Assembly (NCBI GenBank): GCA_016932135.1
Contig: JAFGDJ010000087.1
Span: 1 to 38,443 of the forward strand
DNA length: 38,443 nucleotides
Direction: 5' to 3'
DNA from: Spirochaetales bacterium
GTDB lineage: Bacteria > Spirochaetota > Spirochaetia > JAFGDJ01
The notes below the pieces were generated by a model. The model made no database searches and was not told the origin of the DNA. It saw only the letters and a program-made list of their open reading frames with translations. The translations under genes and the position numbers were made by a program. Numbering within the stretch: position 1 is the first letter of the stretch; each line of letters begins with the position of its first letter. This document shows, piece by piece, positions 14,851 through 22,620 of this stretch.

Positions 14851-16110
14851 TTAGAGGAGCCTTACCACCCCTTCCTGCCGTACCGCCAGGGGGATCACCG
14901 AAGAAGCACCGAAATACTCCCCCATCCAATCCTGGAATTCCTGTGCCGCTCCCTGAGGAACACAGGCTAAGACTGTTCCCGCGAAACCGCCGCCGTGAAC
15001 CCGGACGGCGGCGTTCAGCTGATGATCCGTAAAAAATCGTTCCGATAAATAGTAAGCCAGGAGAATTCCCCGGTCGGCGGTATTACCGTCGGTGTGGCAG
15101 TTCTGGAGATACAGAGCCGAGGATATACCGGAACCGCGCAGTTCCCTCAACACCACCGGAAGGTTTTTCTCTTTCAAAGCCCTTGCAAGTCGCTGCACCC
15201 GGTCCTGTTCGTCGAAAAAGTGGAAGGCCCGCAGCAAGGGTCGCCCGCCCGGTTCCTCCGACAGATCGGCGTAACGGCGAAGCAGGTCCTCCCGGGACAG
15301 GTCTCTTAAACGCCGGGCCCCGAACAACCGGGCGCAGGCTTCCATGTCCATCCTTACCCGGGTGTAGTCTTCCGACAGGTCCTCATGGCTTGAGCCGGTT
15401 TGGATCACATAGAGACTGTAACCCCACTCGGAAAAACTGAAGGGGATCATCTCCATCCTGGGTTCCGGGTCTTTGAAGTCGATCAGGAGGGTTCCTCCGC
15501 AGCTGCAGACCGCCTGATCCATGAGACCGCAAGGTTTGCCGAAATAGCGGTTTTCCGCCTCCTGCCCGATGATTGCCAGGTCGACACAGGAAAGAGACCC
15601 TTGAGCGAAAAGGTCGTTACAGATTCCCCCCAGGAGTACTTCGAAGGCCGCCGAGGAACTTAACCCCGACCCCGGGGCCACCCGGCTGAGAAGAGAAATC
15701 CTCATTCCCCCGACTTCTACACCCCTGTTCCGAAAGCCCTGGATAACCCCGCGAATCAAAGCCCGGGGGGTTCCTTTTTCCTCTTCCTTAACTTCCCCGT
15801 CACCCACATCCATCCGAAAGAGCTCGGGGTAGAGATCGGAATGGAGAACCGCCTCCCCCTCGGTTCCCGGAGACACGGCGGCCAGTACATCCATATCCAC
15901 CGCGGAAGCCAACACCGTGCCCCCGTTGTGATCCGTGTGGTTTCCCGCCAGTTCGATCCTTCCCGGGGCTGAAAAAACGGCGCAGGGCTCTTCCAACGGC
16001 AAAGAATACCGCTGCCGGTGCTCCCCCAGCAAACCGGTTATTCGTTGAGCTGTCTCGTTCGGCAACCTTCGGGATTCCAGAGCTGTGAAGGCTTGTTTCA
16101 AGGTGTTCAT
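14851..16110 (-). CDS. galK: Galactokinase
   Basis: Phosphorylates alpha-D-galactose with ATP to galactose 1-phosphate (Leloir pathway), cytoplasmic, 419 aa. GHMP-kinase motifs: galactose-binding PGRIELAGNHTDHNGG with catalytic Arg51, ATP loop VAPGSGLSSSAA (about 144-155), catalytic Asp198 in CGLMDQAV, and C-terminal HGGGFAGTVLA. The first signature reads GNHTDHN instead of GEHTDYN, a variant seen in some Firmicutes-type galactokinases. It lies 8 nt downstream of galT in the same operon and is convergent with DUF1883, with a 10-nt gap. Confidence 0.9.
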   Translation of the reverse strand: MNTLKQAFTALESRRLPNETAQRITGLLGEHRQRYSLPLEEPCAVFSAPGRIELAGNHTDHNGGTVLASAVDMDVLAAVSPGTEGEAVLHSDLYPELFRMDVGDGEVKEEEKGTPRALIRGVIQGFRNRGVEVGGMRISLLSRVAPGSGLSSSAAFEVLLGGICNDLFAQGSLSCVDLAIIGQEAENRYFGKPCGLMDQAVCSCGGTLLIDFKDPEPRMEMIPFSFSEWGYSLYVIQTGSSHEDLSEDYTRVRMDMEACARLFGARRLRDLSREDLLRRYADLSEEPGGRPLLRAFHFFDEQDRVQRLARALKEKNLPVVLRELRGSGISSALYLQNCHTDGNTADRGILLAYYLSERFFTDHQLNAAVRVHGGGFAGTVLACVPQGAAQEFQDWMGEYFGASSVIPLAVRQEGVVRLL

Positions 16111-16118
16111 GGTACGGC

Positions 16119-17156
16119 CTAACCCTCAGTATAGTGCTTTTCGGGAAGATCCCGGAGCCGCCGGGCCGCTTCTTCGGGAGTTACGTCCCTCTGGGCCATG
16201 GCAAACAATTCATATCCTACCATGAACTTCCGTATGGTAGAAGAACGCAGGAGGGGCGGATAAAAAGAAATATGCATCTGCCATTCCGGGTGTTCCAGCC
16301 TGTCCGTGGGAGCCTGGTGAATACCCATGGAATAGGGGAAGGGAACGCGGAACAGGTTGTCGTACATCACGGTGGTTCGTTTCAGAGCCTCGGAAAGAGA
16401 CCGGGCCTGGGCCTGCGAAAGCTCACCCAGATGCCGGAGATGCTCCTTGGGAAGAATCATGGTCTCGAAGGGCCAGATCGCCCAATAGGGCACAAGACAG
16501 ATAAAGTGCCGGTTTTCAAAGAGAATTCTTTCCCCCGCTTTTCTCTCCAGTTCGCAGTAATCCAGAAGAAGGTTGCTTCCGTGATACTGCAGGTATTCCA
16601 TCTGGTACCAGGTTTTTTTCCCCGGAATCGGCGGAACGGTTTCATTGGCCCAGATCTGGCAATGGGGATGAGGATTGGAAGCCCCCATCATCTCCCCGCG
16701 ATTTTCGAAAATGGTTACATAGTTGATCGATTCATCGGCTCCGTGAAGCCGATATTCCTCGGTCCAGGCGTCCACCACCCGGTGAATCTCCGGTATATCC
16801 ATCCTGGATAAGGTCCGATCATGCTGAGGAGTGAAACAAAGAACCCGGCAACGGCCCGCTTCGTTTCTCGCCAGGATAAGATCCTCCTGGTTGAACTCAC
16901 CGCCCTCTCCATCGGGGAGCAGGGCGGGAAAATCATTATCGAAGACATAGGTCCCCGTATACGCGGGATTCTTTTTTCCTCCCGCTCGCTCATTCCCCGG
17001 GCAGAGGTAACAATCCGGATCGTAGGAAGGCTGCGGCACCTGGGTGCCCTGCTCTTCCGCTCCCAGCCAGGGTCTGTTCAGCCGCCCCGGGGAAACCAGG
17101 ACCCAGTCTCCCGTCAAAGGGTTGTAGCGGCGATGGGCTTTGCCATTATCAAACAT
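16119..17156 (-). CDS. galT: Galactose-1-phosphate uridylyltransferase
   Basis: Exchanges UMP between UDP-glucose and galactose 1-phosphate, 345 aa, class I (HIT superfamily). The active-site HPH motif is NPHPHCQIW with H163 and H165, and H165 is the expected nucleophile. A zinc-binding CYLCPG occurs at about residues 49-54. HQAPTD and WQMHISFYPP near the C-terminus match the class I enzyme. AAGGAG precedes the ATG by 6 nt. First gene of galT-galK; no galE or galactose transporter is visible in this window. Confidence 0.92.
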   Translation of the reverse strand: MFDNGKAHRRYNPLTGDWVLVSPGRLNRPWLGAEEQGTQVPQPSYDPDCYLCPGNERAGGKKNPAYTGTYVFDNDFPALLPDGEGGEFNQEDLILARNEAGRCRVLCFTPQHDRTLSRMDIPEIHRVVDAWTEEYRLHGADESINYVTIFENRGEMMGASNPHPHCQIWANETVPPIPGKKTWYQMEYLQYHGSNLLLDYCELERKAGERILFENRHFICLVPYWAIWPFETMILPKEHLRHLGELSQAQARSLSEALKRTTVMYDNLFRVPFPYSMGIHQAPTDRLEHPEWQMHISFYPPLLRSSTIRKFMVGYELFAMAQRDVTPEEAARRLRDLPEKHYTEG

Positions 17157-17176
17157 AAAGGGCTCCTTACAGGCCT

Positions 17177-17205
17177 ATCATACTATAGCCGGCAACAGAT
17201 AACAA
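17177..17205 (-). promoter_or_regulatory. Promoter of galTK
   Basis: On the minus strand TTGTTA (17200-17205), 17-nt spacer, TATGAT (17177-17182), about 20 nt before the galT start. It is divergent from the hrpA promoter. Confidence 0.55.
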
Positions 17206-17246
17206 TGACCTTCGAAAGATATCCTGAAGTTCCGAGGCTTCTCGGG

Positions 17247-17276
17247 GAGACAGTCACCGCCCCCTCGTGGTATACT
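17247..17276 (+). promoter_or_regulatory. Promoter of hrpA, predicted leaderless start
   Basis: GAGACA (17247-17252), 18-nt spacer, TATACT (17271-17276), then 7 nt (GATCCCC) and the ATG. There is no Shine-Dalgarno, so the message should start at or within a base of the ATG. Confidence 0.5.
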
Positions 17277-17283
17277 GATCCCC

Positions 17284-19761
17284 ATGAAACCTACCGACCT
17301 TCCGGTATATCAACAGAAACAGAAAATTCTCGATGCCCTGGCCCAATGCTCCGTGGTGGTGGTGGAAAGCCCCACCGGTTCCGGCAAGACTACCCAGCTT
17401 CCTCTGATCCTGAACGAGGCCGGATACGCCGAACGGGGGATCATCGGGGTAACCCAGCCCCGCAGAATCGCTGCTGTATCGGTGAGCCGGTATATAGCCA
17501 AGCAAATCGGCAGCCCTCTTGGAGGAACCGCCGGTTACAAAATACGCTTTGAAGACATTACCGGGCCGGAAACAAAGATAAAAATCATGACCGACGGCAT
17601 CCTCCTGCAGGAACTGAAGGCGGACCCGTCTTTAAGCCGGTACTCGGTGATTCTGGTAGACGAAGCTCATGAGAGAAGCCTCAACATCGATTTCATTCTG
17701 GGACTCCTGAAACGCATCCTGGCGGCCAGGCCAGACTTCAAGGTCATTGTCTCCTCGGCCACCATAAACGCCGAGGTTTTCGCCGACTATTTCGAGAACA
17801 GCCGGGTAATCCGCATCGATACCCCGGTGTACCCCATTGAAACCCTCTACATGCCCCCGGTTCCAGAAAAAGACGAGGAAGCCCTGTACGGCAAGATCTT
17901 CGAGATCGTTCAGGCCAGGGTACGGAAGCAGACTGCCGGAGATATCCTGATATTTCTATCCGGGGAAAAACAGATCAAGGACTGTATTCAGCGGCTTTCC
18001 TTCTCTTCCGTCAGGGAAAACCTCCATATCCTCCCCCTGTACGGCCGCCTGGGCTGGGAAGAACAGGAAAGAGTGTTCGACCCCCCGCCCAAGGGGAAAA
18101 TAAAGGTAGTGGTGTCCACCAACATTGCCGAAACCAGCGTTACCATCGACGGCATTTCCGCAGTGATCGATTCGGGAAACGCCAAGATAAACAATTACAA
18201 CCCGGTGACCTTCACCGAGTCCCTCACCGAAAATCCCGTTTCCCGGGCTTCCTGCAACCAGAGAAAAGGCCGGTCGGGAAGAACGGAACCGGGGACCTGC
18301 TACCGGCTCTATACCCGGCAGGATTTCGAAGGAAGACCTTTATACACCACGGAAGAGATCTACCGGACCGATCTTTCGGAGGTGGTACTGCGGATGGCGG
18401 AGCTGGGGATAACGGATTTCGAGACCTTCGATTTCATCTCCTCCCCGGGGCGTAAAGGGATTATCGGGGCGGTGGAAACCCTGTATCTTCTGCAGGCCTT
18501 GGAAAACGATCGAAGCCTTTCGACGGTGGGAAAACTTATGGCGGCCTTTCCCCTCCTGCCCCGGTTGTCACGAATGATCGTGGAAGCCTTGCGGTCCTAC
18601 CCCGAGGTCACGGAAGAGACCGTCACAGCGGCGGCCTTTCTATCCACCAACTCTCCCTTCCTCCTGCCCCAGGGGGAGGAACTGGAAGCCCGAAAGGCTC
18701 ACCATACCTTCCGGGATTCGCAGGGGGATTTTGTTTCTTACCTGACCCTGCTCTCTCGCTTTACCGCTCAGAAAAATCAGAAACAAAAGGAAGAATTCTG
18801 CGAAACCTATTATCTGGACCTCCGGACCATGGTGGAAATCCTCAATGTTCGGGAACAGCTTCTGGAAATTGTACACGAATTAGGATACGCGGTTAGTTCC
18901 GGAGGCCGAAAAAAAGACTACCTCTGCGCGGTAGCCGCGGGGCTGATTCAGTTTGTCTGTGTCCGGAGCGGCCGGGGAATCTATAAAAGCCTTCGGGCGG
19001 ATCGAATCCATATCCACCCCGGCTCCGTGATGTTCCGGGAAAACCCGCAGTATATCGTTGCGGGAGAACTGGTGCGAACATCCCGGATGTTCGCCCGGTC
19101 GGTATCCCCCTTGAAAAGGGAATGGCTTCCCGAGATTTCTACGGACCTGGCCGCGGCGTTGCTTCCCTCCGGCGAGAGGGATTTAAGCCCCCGGGAGAAG
19201 AAGGAAAAACGGGATACCACCAACCGGATAAAAATCGGCGGGGTTTTTTTCGATATCCACCCGTTGAAGGGAAAGAAACTGGTTATCCTCCCCTGGGAAC
19301 AGCTGCAACCGGTTCTTCCGGCTCTGTCAAGGCAGAATCTTTCCATGTATCGCAAGCTTAAGGGGAAAATAATCTACGGAGAGTACAATATTCTCTCCGG
19401 GTACCGCCTTTCCGGTATCCTGAAGGTGGCTCAGCACCTGAGGATGCCCGACGGTCCCATTCCCACCCCTCCGGAGGGTAACTTTGCTTCCCCCCAGGAT
19501 CTGGAAAGCCTATTAACCCACCTGGAAAAGCTCCTGACCCTGTGTTCAGGCAAGAAGAAAAAACACTCTCTAGGATTTCTCACTCTGGACGGAGACGGCC
19601 GGAGTATCTATTGGTTCACCTGCCAGAAGAGTTTTCATACCGCCGTGGAGCGCAGCCTCGGAAGCTTGGAATACCTCTCCGACGACCTGGATATTCAGCG
19701 GAATAAAGACGATCTCTCCGCCGTGAACGGCATGTATCGTTACCTCACCTCACTCCTGTGA
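17284..19761 (+). CDS. hrpA: DEAH-box ATP-dependent RNA helicase, short HrpA type
   Basis: 825-aa superfamily 2 helicase. Motifs in order: Walker A TGSGKTT (31-37), Ia TQPRR (57-61), DEAH at 126-129, SAT at 158-160, STNIAETSVTIDG, and motif VI QRKGRSGR (326-333, with Ser for the usual Ala). The helicase-associated region follows. Enterobacterial HrpA is about 1300 aa. This shorter form matches the size of the spirochaete (Borrelia) HrpA, reported to affect gene expression. Likely roles are mRNA processing or ribosome rescue. Its last 12 nt overlap the convergent aroB gene. Confidence 0.87.
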   Translation: MKPTDLPVYQQKQKILDALAQCSVVVVESPTGSGKTTQLPLILNEAGYAERGIIGVTQPRRIAAVSVSRYIAKQIGSPLGGTAGYKIRFEDITGPETKIKIMTDGILLQELKADPSLSRYSVILVDEAHERSLNIDFILGLLKRILAARPDFKVIVSSATINAEVFADYFENSRVIRIDTPVYPIETLYMPPVPEKDEEALYGKIFEIVQARVRKQTAGDILIFLSGEKQIKDCIQRLSFSSVRENLHILPLYGRLGWEEQERVFDPPPKGKIKVVVSTNIAETSVTIDGISAVIDSGNAKINNYNPVTFTESLTENPVSRASCNQRKGRSGRTEPGTCYRLYTRQDFEGRPLYTTEEIYRTDLSEVVLRMAELGITDFETFDFISSPGRKGIIGAVETLYLLQALENDRSLSTVGKLMAAFPLLPRLSRMIVEALRSYPEVTEETVTAAAFLSTNSPFLLPQGEELEARKAHHTFRDSQGDFVSYLTLLSRFTAQKNQKQKEEFCETYYLDLRTMVEILNVREQLLEIVHELGYAVSSGGRKKDYLCAVAAGLIQFVCVRSGRGIYKSLRADRIHIHPGSVMFRENPQYIVAGELVRTSRMFARSVSPLKREWLPEISTDLAAALLPSGERDLSPREKKEKRDTTNRIKIGGVFFDIHPLKGKKLVILPWEQLQPVLPALSRQNLSMYRKLKGKIIYGEYNILSGYRLSGILKVAQHLRMPDGPIPTPPEGNFASPQDLESLLTHLEKLLTLCSGKKKKHSLGFLTLDGDGRSIYWFTCQKSFHTAVERSLGSLEYLSDDLDIQRNKDDLSAVNGMYRYLTSLL

Positions 19762-19767
19762 GGTGAG
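19744..19767. terminator. Perfect 10-bp hairpin spanning overlapping hrpA and aroB stop codons
   Basis: CTCACCTCAC (19744-19753), loop TCCT, GTGAGGTGAG (19758-19767). The stem contains the hrpA stop (19759-19761) and the aroB stop (19750-19752). No U-tract follows on either strand. It could be a bidirectional 3'-end hairpin that both mRNAs share. Confidence 0.5.
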
Positions 19768-20787
19768 AATCTCCTGAATCTCCGCCAGCCGGACGGCTTG
19801 GAAGAAGGTCTCTTCCGGTCCCCGCTGCAACACCACTCGCAGTTCCCCGGCGCGGTTTTTCTTATCGTGTTTCAAGGCCTGTAAAAAGTCCTCCAGCTTG
19901 TCAGGTGGAACGCGGAAATCCACATCAAACCCGTAGGACTGCAGCAGATCCTTCGCCCGCTGAAGATAGGCTGGATCGGTGATTCCCAAACGTCTCCCCA
20001 GCCTTAAGGCCTGGATCATGCCCCAGGCCACGGCTCTGCCATGGGTCCAGGAACCGAAGCCTTGGGAAGATTCCAGGGCGTGGGCGAAGGTGTGCCCCAG
20101 ATTGAGATGCCCCCGGATACCTTTTTCCTCCGGGTCCCGGGTAATATATCCGGATTTTATTACCACCGATCGGTCAATAATTTCCTTCAGGACCTCCGGT
20201 TTCCGGTCCAGGACGTCCTTCCGCCGATTCTCCAGAAGACGCAGGAGACCCTCTTCACCCAGAAAGGCGTATTTTATCACCTCCGCAAGACCGGTAATAT
20301 ATTCACCCTCCGGCAGGGTATCCAGCAGTCCGGTATGTATCCGGATTTCTTCGGCCGGGTAAAAGCTCCCGGTTAAATTTTTATATCCCTCAAAATCTAC
20401 CCCGGTTTTTCCCCCCACGGCGGCATCCACCATGGCCAGGAGGGTTGTGGGAATGAGAATCAGCCGGCACCCCCGCATATACAATGAAGCGGCCAGAGCC
20501 GCCATATCACAGATCACCCCCCCTCCGAAGCCTATCAAAAAGGAATCTCTGGAAAGGTTCGTTTTTACCGCATGCCGGAGAATCTTTTCTACCGAGGCAA
20601 GGGTCTTCTCCGATTCTCCCGGAGGCAGAACCACCTCCTCCTCGCTGAAGGCGGTATGAAGGAGGCCCCTGGTATGGGTATCGAAAACTACAAGTTTCCG
20701 TCCCTGAGCCGAAAGAAGGGTATCCTCAGGACAATGGTAGATTTTACATATTTTAACGTCCGGTTGGAATCTAAGCTCTTGAATCAT
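19750..20787 (-). CDS. aroB: 3-dehydroquinate synthase
   Basis: Second step of the shikimate pathway: DAHP to 3-dehydroquinate, NAD- and metal-dependent, 345 aa as usual. Signature segments are IGFGGGVICDMAALAAS, PTTLLAMVDAAVGGKTGVDF, KNLTGSFYP and LNLGHTFAHALE; the last supplies a metal-binding histidine, and the second metal His is in SWTHGRAVAWGM. There is no Shine-Dalgarno, and the promoter predicts a leaderless transcript. The arsR-type gene upstream is co-directional, but the separate promoter argues against an obligatory operon. The 3' end overlaps hrpA by 12 nt. Confidence 0.93.
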   Translation of the reverse strand: MIQELRFQPDVKICKIYHCPEDTLLSAQGRKLVVFDTHTRGLLHTAFSEEEVVLPPGESEKTLASVEKILRHAVKTNLSRDSFLIGFGGGVICDMAALAASLYMRGCRLILIPTTLLAMVDAAVGGKTGVDFEGYKNLTGSFYPAEEIRIHTGLLDTLPEGEYITGLAEVIKYAFLGEEGLLRLLENRRKDVLDRKPEVLKEIIDRSVVIKSGYITRDPEEKGIRGHLNLGHTFAHALESSQGFGSWTHGRAVAWGMIQALRLGRRLGITDPAYLQRAKDLLQSYGFDVDFRVPPDKLEDFLQALKHDKKNRAGELRVVLQRGPEETFFQAVRLAEIQEILTSQE

Positions 20788-20795
20788 AGGGGGGA

Positions 20796-20824
20796 ACTAT
20801 ATCATCAATAAAAAGACACGTCGA
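20796..20824 (-). promoter_or_regulatory. Promoter of aroB, predicted leaderless start
   Basis: On the minus strand TCGACG (20819-20824), 17-nt spacer, TATAGT (20796-20801), then 8 nt and the ATG at 20787. Confidence 0.55.
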
Positions 20825-20850
20825 CACCTGAAATACAAGGAACGGCGGGG

Positions 20851-20873
20851 CGAATTGCCGCTTTCGGCAGTCG
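20851..20873 (-). terminator. Possible hairpin after arsR-type gene
   Basis: TGCCG (20856-20860), loop CTTT, CGGCA (20865-20869), extended by an A-T pair and flanking C-G pairs around a bulge. There is no U-tract. It lies about 40 nt past the regulator's stop and before the aroB promoter; it is the only structure I see in this 124-nt gap. Confidence 0.35.
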
Positions 20874-20911
20874 AAAGTCCAGGGTAATGCGTTGGCTCTT
20901 TTGTAAGGGGT

Positions 20912-21205
20912 CTAGACGCGTCCGATGCTGTGGATCATTTCCTTGACAAAAGGGTCGTCGATGGAATAAATCCTTTTGTTTCCCTGCACCGTCGAGGTGA
21001 CGATACCCTTGTTTTTCAGGACCGCCAGATGCTGAGAAACCACCGGTTGAGACTGATCAAGACACTGCCACAGTTCGGTAACGCAGGCTTTTTCCTTCTC
21101 AATAAGGCAGAGGAGCTTCAACCTGACCGGGTGGCCGCAGACTTTGAGTTTCTCAGCGAAATCATCAATAACGGAATCGGAACATTCGGTTTTTCTATTC
21201 ATCAC
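20912..21205 (-). CDS. ArsR/SmtB-family transcriptional regulator
   Basis: 97-aa winged-helix repressor. The core reads HPVRLKLLCLIEKEKACVTEL, then SQPVVSQHLAVLKNKGIV (recognition helix) and a VQGNKRIYSI wing. Five cysteines (8, 23, 33, 41, 48) include Cys41 and Cys48 flanking the alpha-3 region, near where ArsR-type metalloid sites sit, but the ELCxC motif itself is absent. A thiol, persulfide or metal signal is possible. The start is GTG at 21205 or ATG at 21202; the promoter places the -10 just 6 or 9 nt upstream. It is divergent from dapL, with an inverted repeat between them. Confidence 0.85.
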   Translation of the reverse strand: MMNRKTECSDSVIDDFAEKLKVCGHPVRLKLLCLIEKEKACVTELWQCLDQSQPVVSQHLAVLKNKGIVTSTVQGNKRIYSIDDPFVKEMIHSIGRV

Positions 21206-21211
21206 GTTTCA

Positions 21212-21240
21212 AGAGTACAGGGTTTCGCTTTTTTAATCAA
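21212..21240 (-). promoter_or_regulatory. Promoter of arsR-type gene, predicted leaderless start
   Basis: On the minus strand TTGATT (21235-21240), 17-nt spacer, TACTCT (21212-21217), then 6 nt to GTG or 9 nt to ATG. No Shine-Dalgarno. Confidence 0.5.
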
Positions 21241-21245
21241 GAGAA

Positions 21246-21265
21246 ATACTATATATGAATAGTAT
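21246..21265. promoter_or_regulatory. Inverted repeat, candidate ArsR-type operator
   Basis: ATACTAT-N6-ATAGTAT, two perfect 7-bp arms, lies 5 bp beyond the arsR -35 and about 60 bp before the dapL promoter. AT-rich dyads of this length are typical ArsR/SmtB targets. Confidence 0.5.
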
Positions 21266-21326
21266 GAAAACAACACTTTTTTCACCGGGGAACCTCCCCT
21301 TTTTTGCGAAGAATCCGGTCAAGGTA

Positions 21327-21355
21327 ATGACAGGAGGTCCGGTTTTTTCTATACT
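21327..21355 (+). promoter_or_regulatory. Promoter of dapL-pgm
   Basis: ATGACA (21327-21332), 17-nt spacer, TATACT (21350-21355): five of six matches in each hexamer. A Shine-Dalgarno (GGAGTGAAGG) and the ATG follow 33 nt after the -10. Confidence 0.6.
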
Positions 21356-21388
21356 TCCCGAAAGAAAATCCATAATACGGAGTGAAGG

Positions 21389-22615
21389 ATGATCAAGTCC
21401 AACGAACACTATGCCAAATTAAAGACTTCCTACTTTTTCTCGGATATCAACCGCCGGGTGGCGGATTACCAGAAGGAGAACCCGGGGAAAGATATCATAA
21501 AAATGGGGATCGGCGACGTTACCCGCCCCCTGCCGGAGGCCTGTATAAAGGCCTTTCATCAAGCGACGGACGAAATGGCCGCCGGGAAAACCTTCCGGGG
21601 TTACGGACCCGAGCAGGGCTACCCCTTTCTCCGGGAAGCTATCGCGCAGCATGATTTTATCCGCCGGGGCGTGCCGATGAAGGCCCAGGAGATCTACGTC
21701 AGCGACGGGAGCAAATGCGATACCGGCAACTTCCAGGAAATCTTCTCCTTCCATACCCGGGTGGGGGTTCCCGATCCGGTCTACCCGGTGTACGTGGACA
21801 CCCATGTCATGGCCGGACGGACCGGAGACTGGAAGAACGGCCGGTACGAAGGACTGTACTACTTCGACGGCACGGTGGAAAACGGTTTCGTTCCGGACCC
21901 GCCGGAGGAAGGGCTGGATCTGATTTATCTCTGCTTCCCCAACAACCCCACCGGGGCCGTGGCCAGCCGGGAACAGCTGGGAAAATGGGTGCGATACGCC
22001 GAAAAACACGGTTCCCTTATTCTTTTCGACGCGGCCTATGAAGCCTTTATCCGGGACGACCGTCTGCCCCGGTCGATCTTCGAGATTCCCGGAGCGAGAA
22101 ACCACGCGGTGGAATTCCGAAGTTTCTCCAAGACCGCCGGGTTCACCGGCACCCGGTGCGCCTACGCGGTGATCCCCGAAGAATGCCGGATCGAGGGACC
22201 CGACGGGAAAACCCTGCAGGCAGGGGATCTCTGGATCCGCCGTCAGACCACGAAATTCAACGGGGTCTCCTACCCCGTCCAGCGGGCCGCCGAGGCGGTA
22301 TACAGCCCCGAAGGGCTCCGGCAGACCCGGGAGCTGACGGACTATTATCTCGCCAATGCCCGGGTCATCCGGGATACCATGACCTCTTTAGGTTTTACCT
22401 GCACCGGGGGAGAGAACGCACCGTACATCTGGATCAAAACCTCCGGTAATTCCTGGGAGTTCTTCGATTTTCTCCTGCGGCGGGCCCAGGTGGTCTGTAC
22501 ACCGGGCAGCGGGTTCGGTTCCCGGGGGGAAGGATACATCCGCTTAAGCGCCTTCAACGATGCCGAACGGGTCAGGGAAGCCATGGAGCGGATCACCGCC
22601 GCCTTGTCGGTGTAA
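21389..22615 (+). CDS. dapL: LL-diaminopimelate aminotransferase
   Basis: PLP-dependent class I aminotransferase that converts tetrahydrodipicolinate directly to LL-diaminopimelate for lysine and peptidoglycan synthesis, 408 aa as expected. Diagnostic segments include KMGIGDVTRPLP, FRGYGPEQGYPFLREAI, VSDGSKCDTGN, CFPNNPTGA and SFSKTAGFTGTR with PLP lysine K248. TRPLP plus SDGSKCD separates it from generic aspartate aminotransferases. This DAP route is known from plants, chlamydiae, spirochaetes and some other bacteria. A mutase gene follows after 5 nt. Confidence 0.93.
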   Translation: MIKSNEHYAKLKTSYFFSDINRRVADYQKENPGKDIIKMGIGDVTRPLPEACIKAFHQATDEMAAGKTFRGYGPEQGYPFLREAIAQHDFIRRGVPMKAQEIYVSDGSKCDTGNFQEIFSFHTRVGVPDPVYPVYVDTHVMAGRTGDWKNGRYEGLYYFDGTVENGFVPDPPEEGLDLIYLCFPNNPTGAVASREQLGKWVRYAEKHGSLILFDAAYEAFIRDDRLPRSIFEIPGARNHAVEFRSFSKTAGFTGTRCAYAVIPEECRIEGPDGKTLQAGDLWIRRQTTKFNGVSYPVQRAAEAVYSPEGLRQTRELTDYYLANARVIRDTMTSLGFTCTGGENAPYIWIKTSGNSWEFFDFLLRRAQVVCTPGSGFGSRGEGYIRLSAFNDAERVREAMERITAALSV

Positions 22616-22620
22616 CGGCC

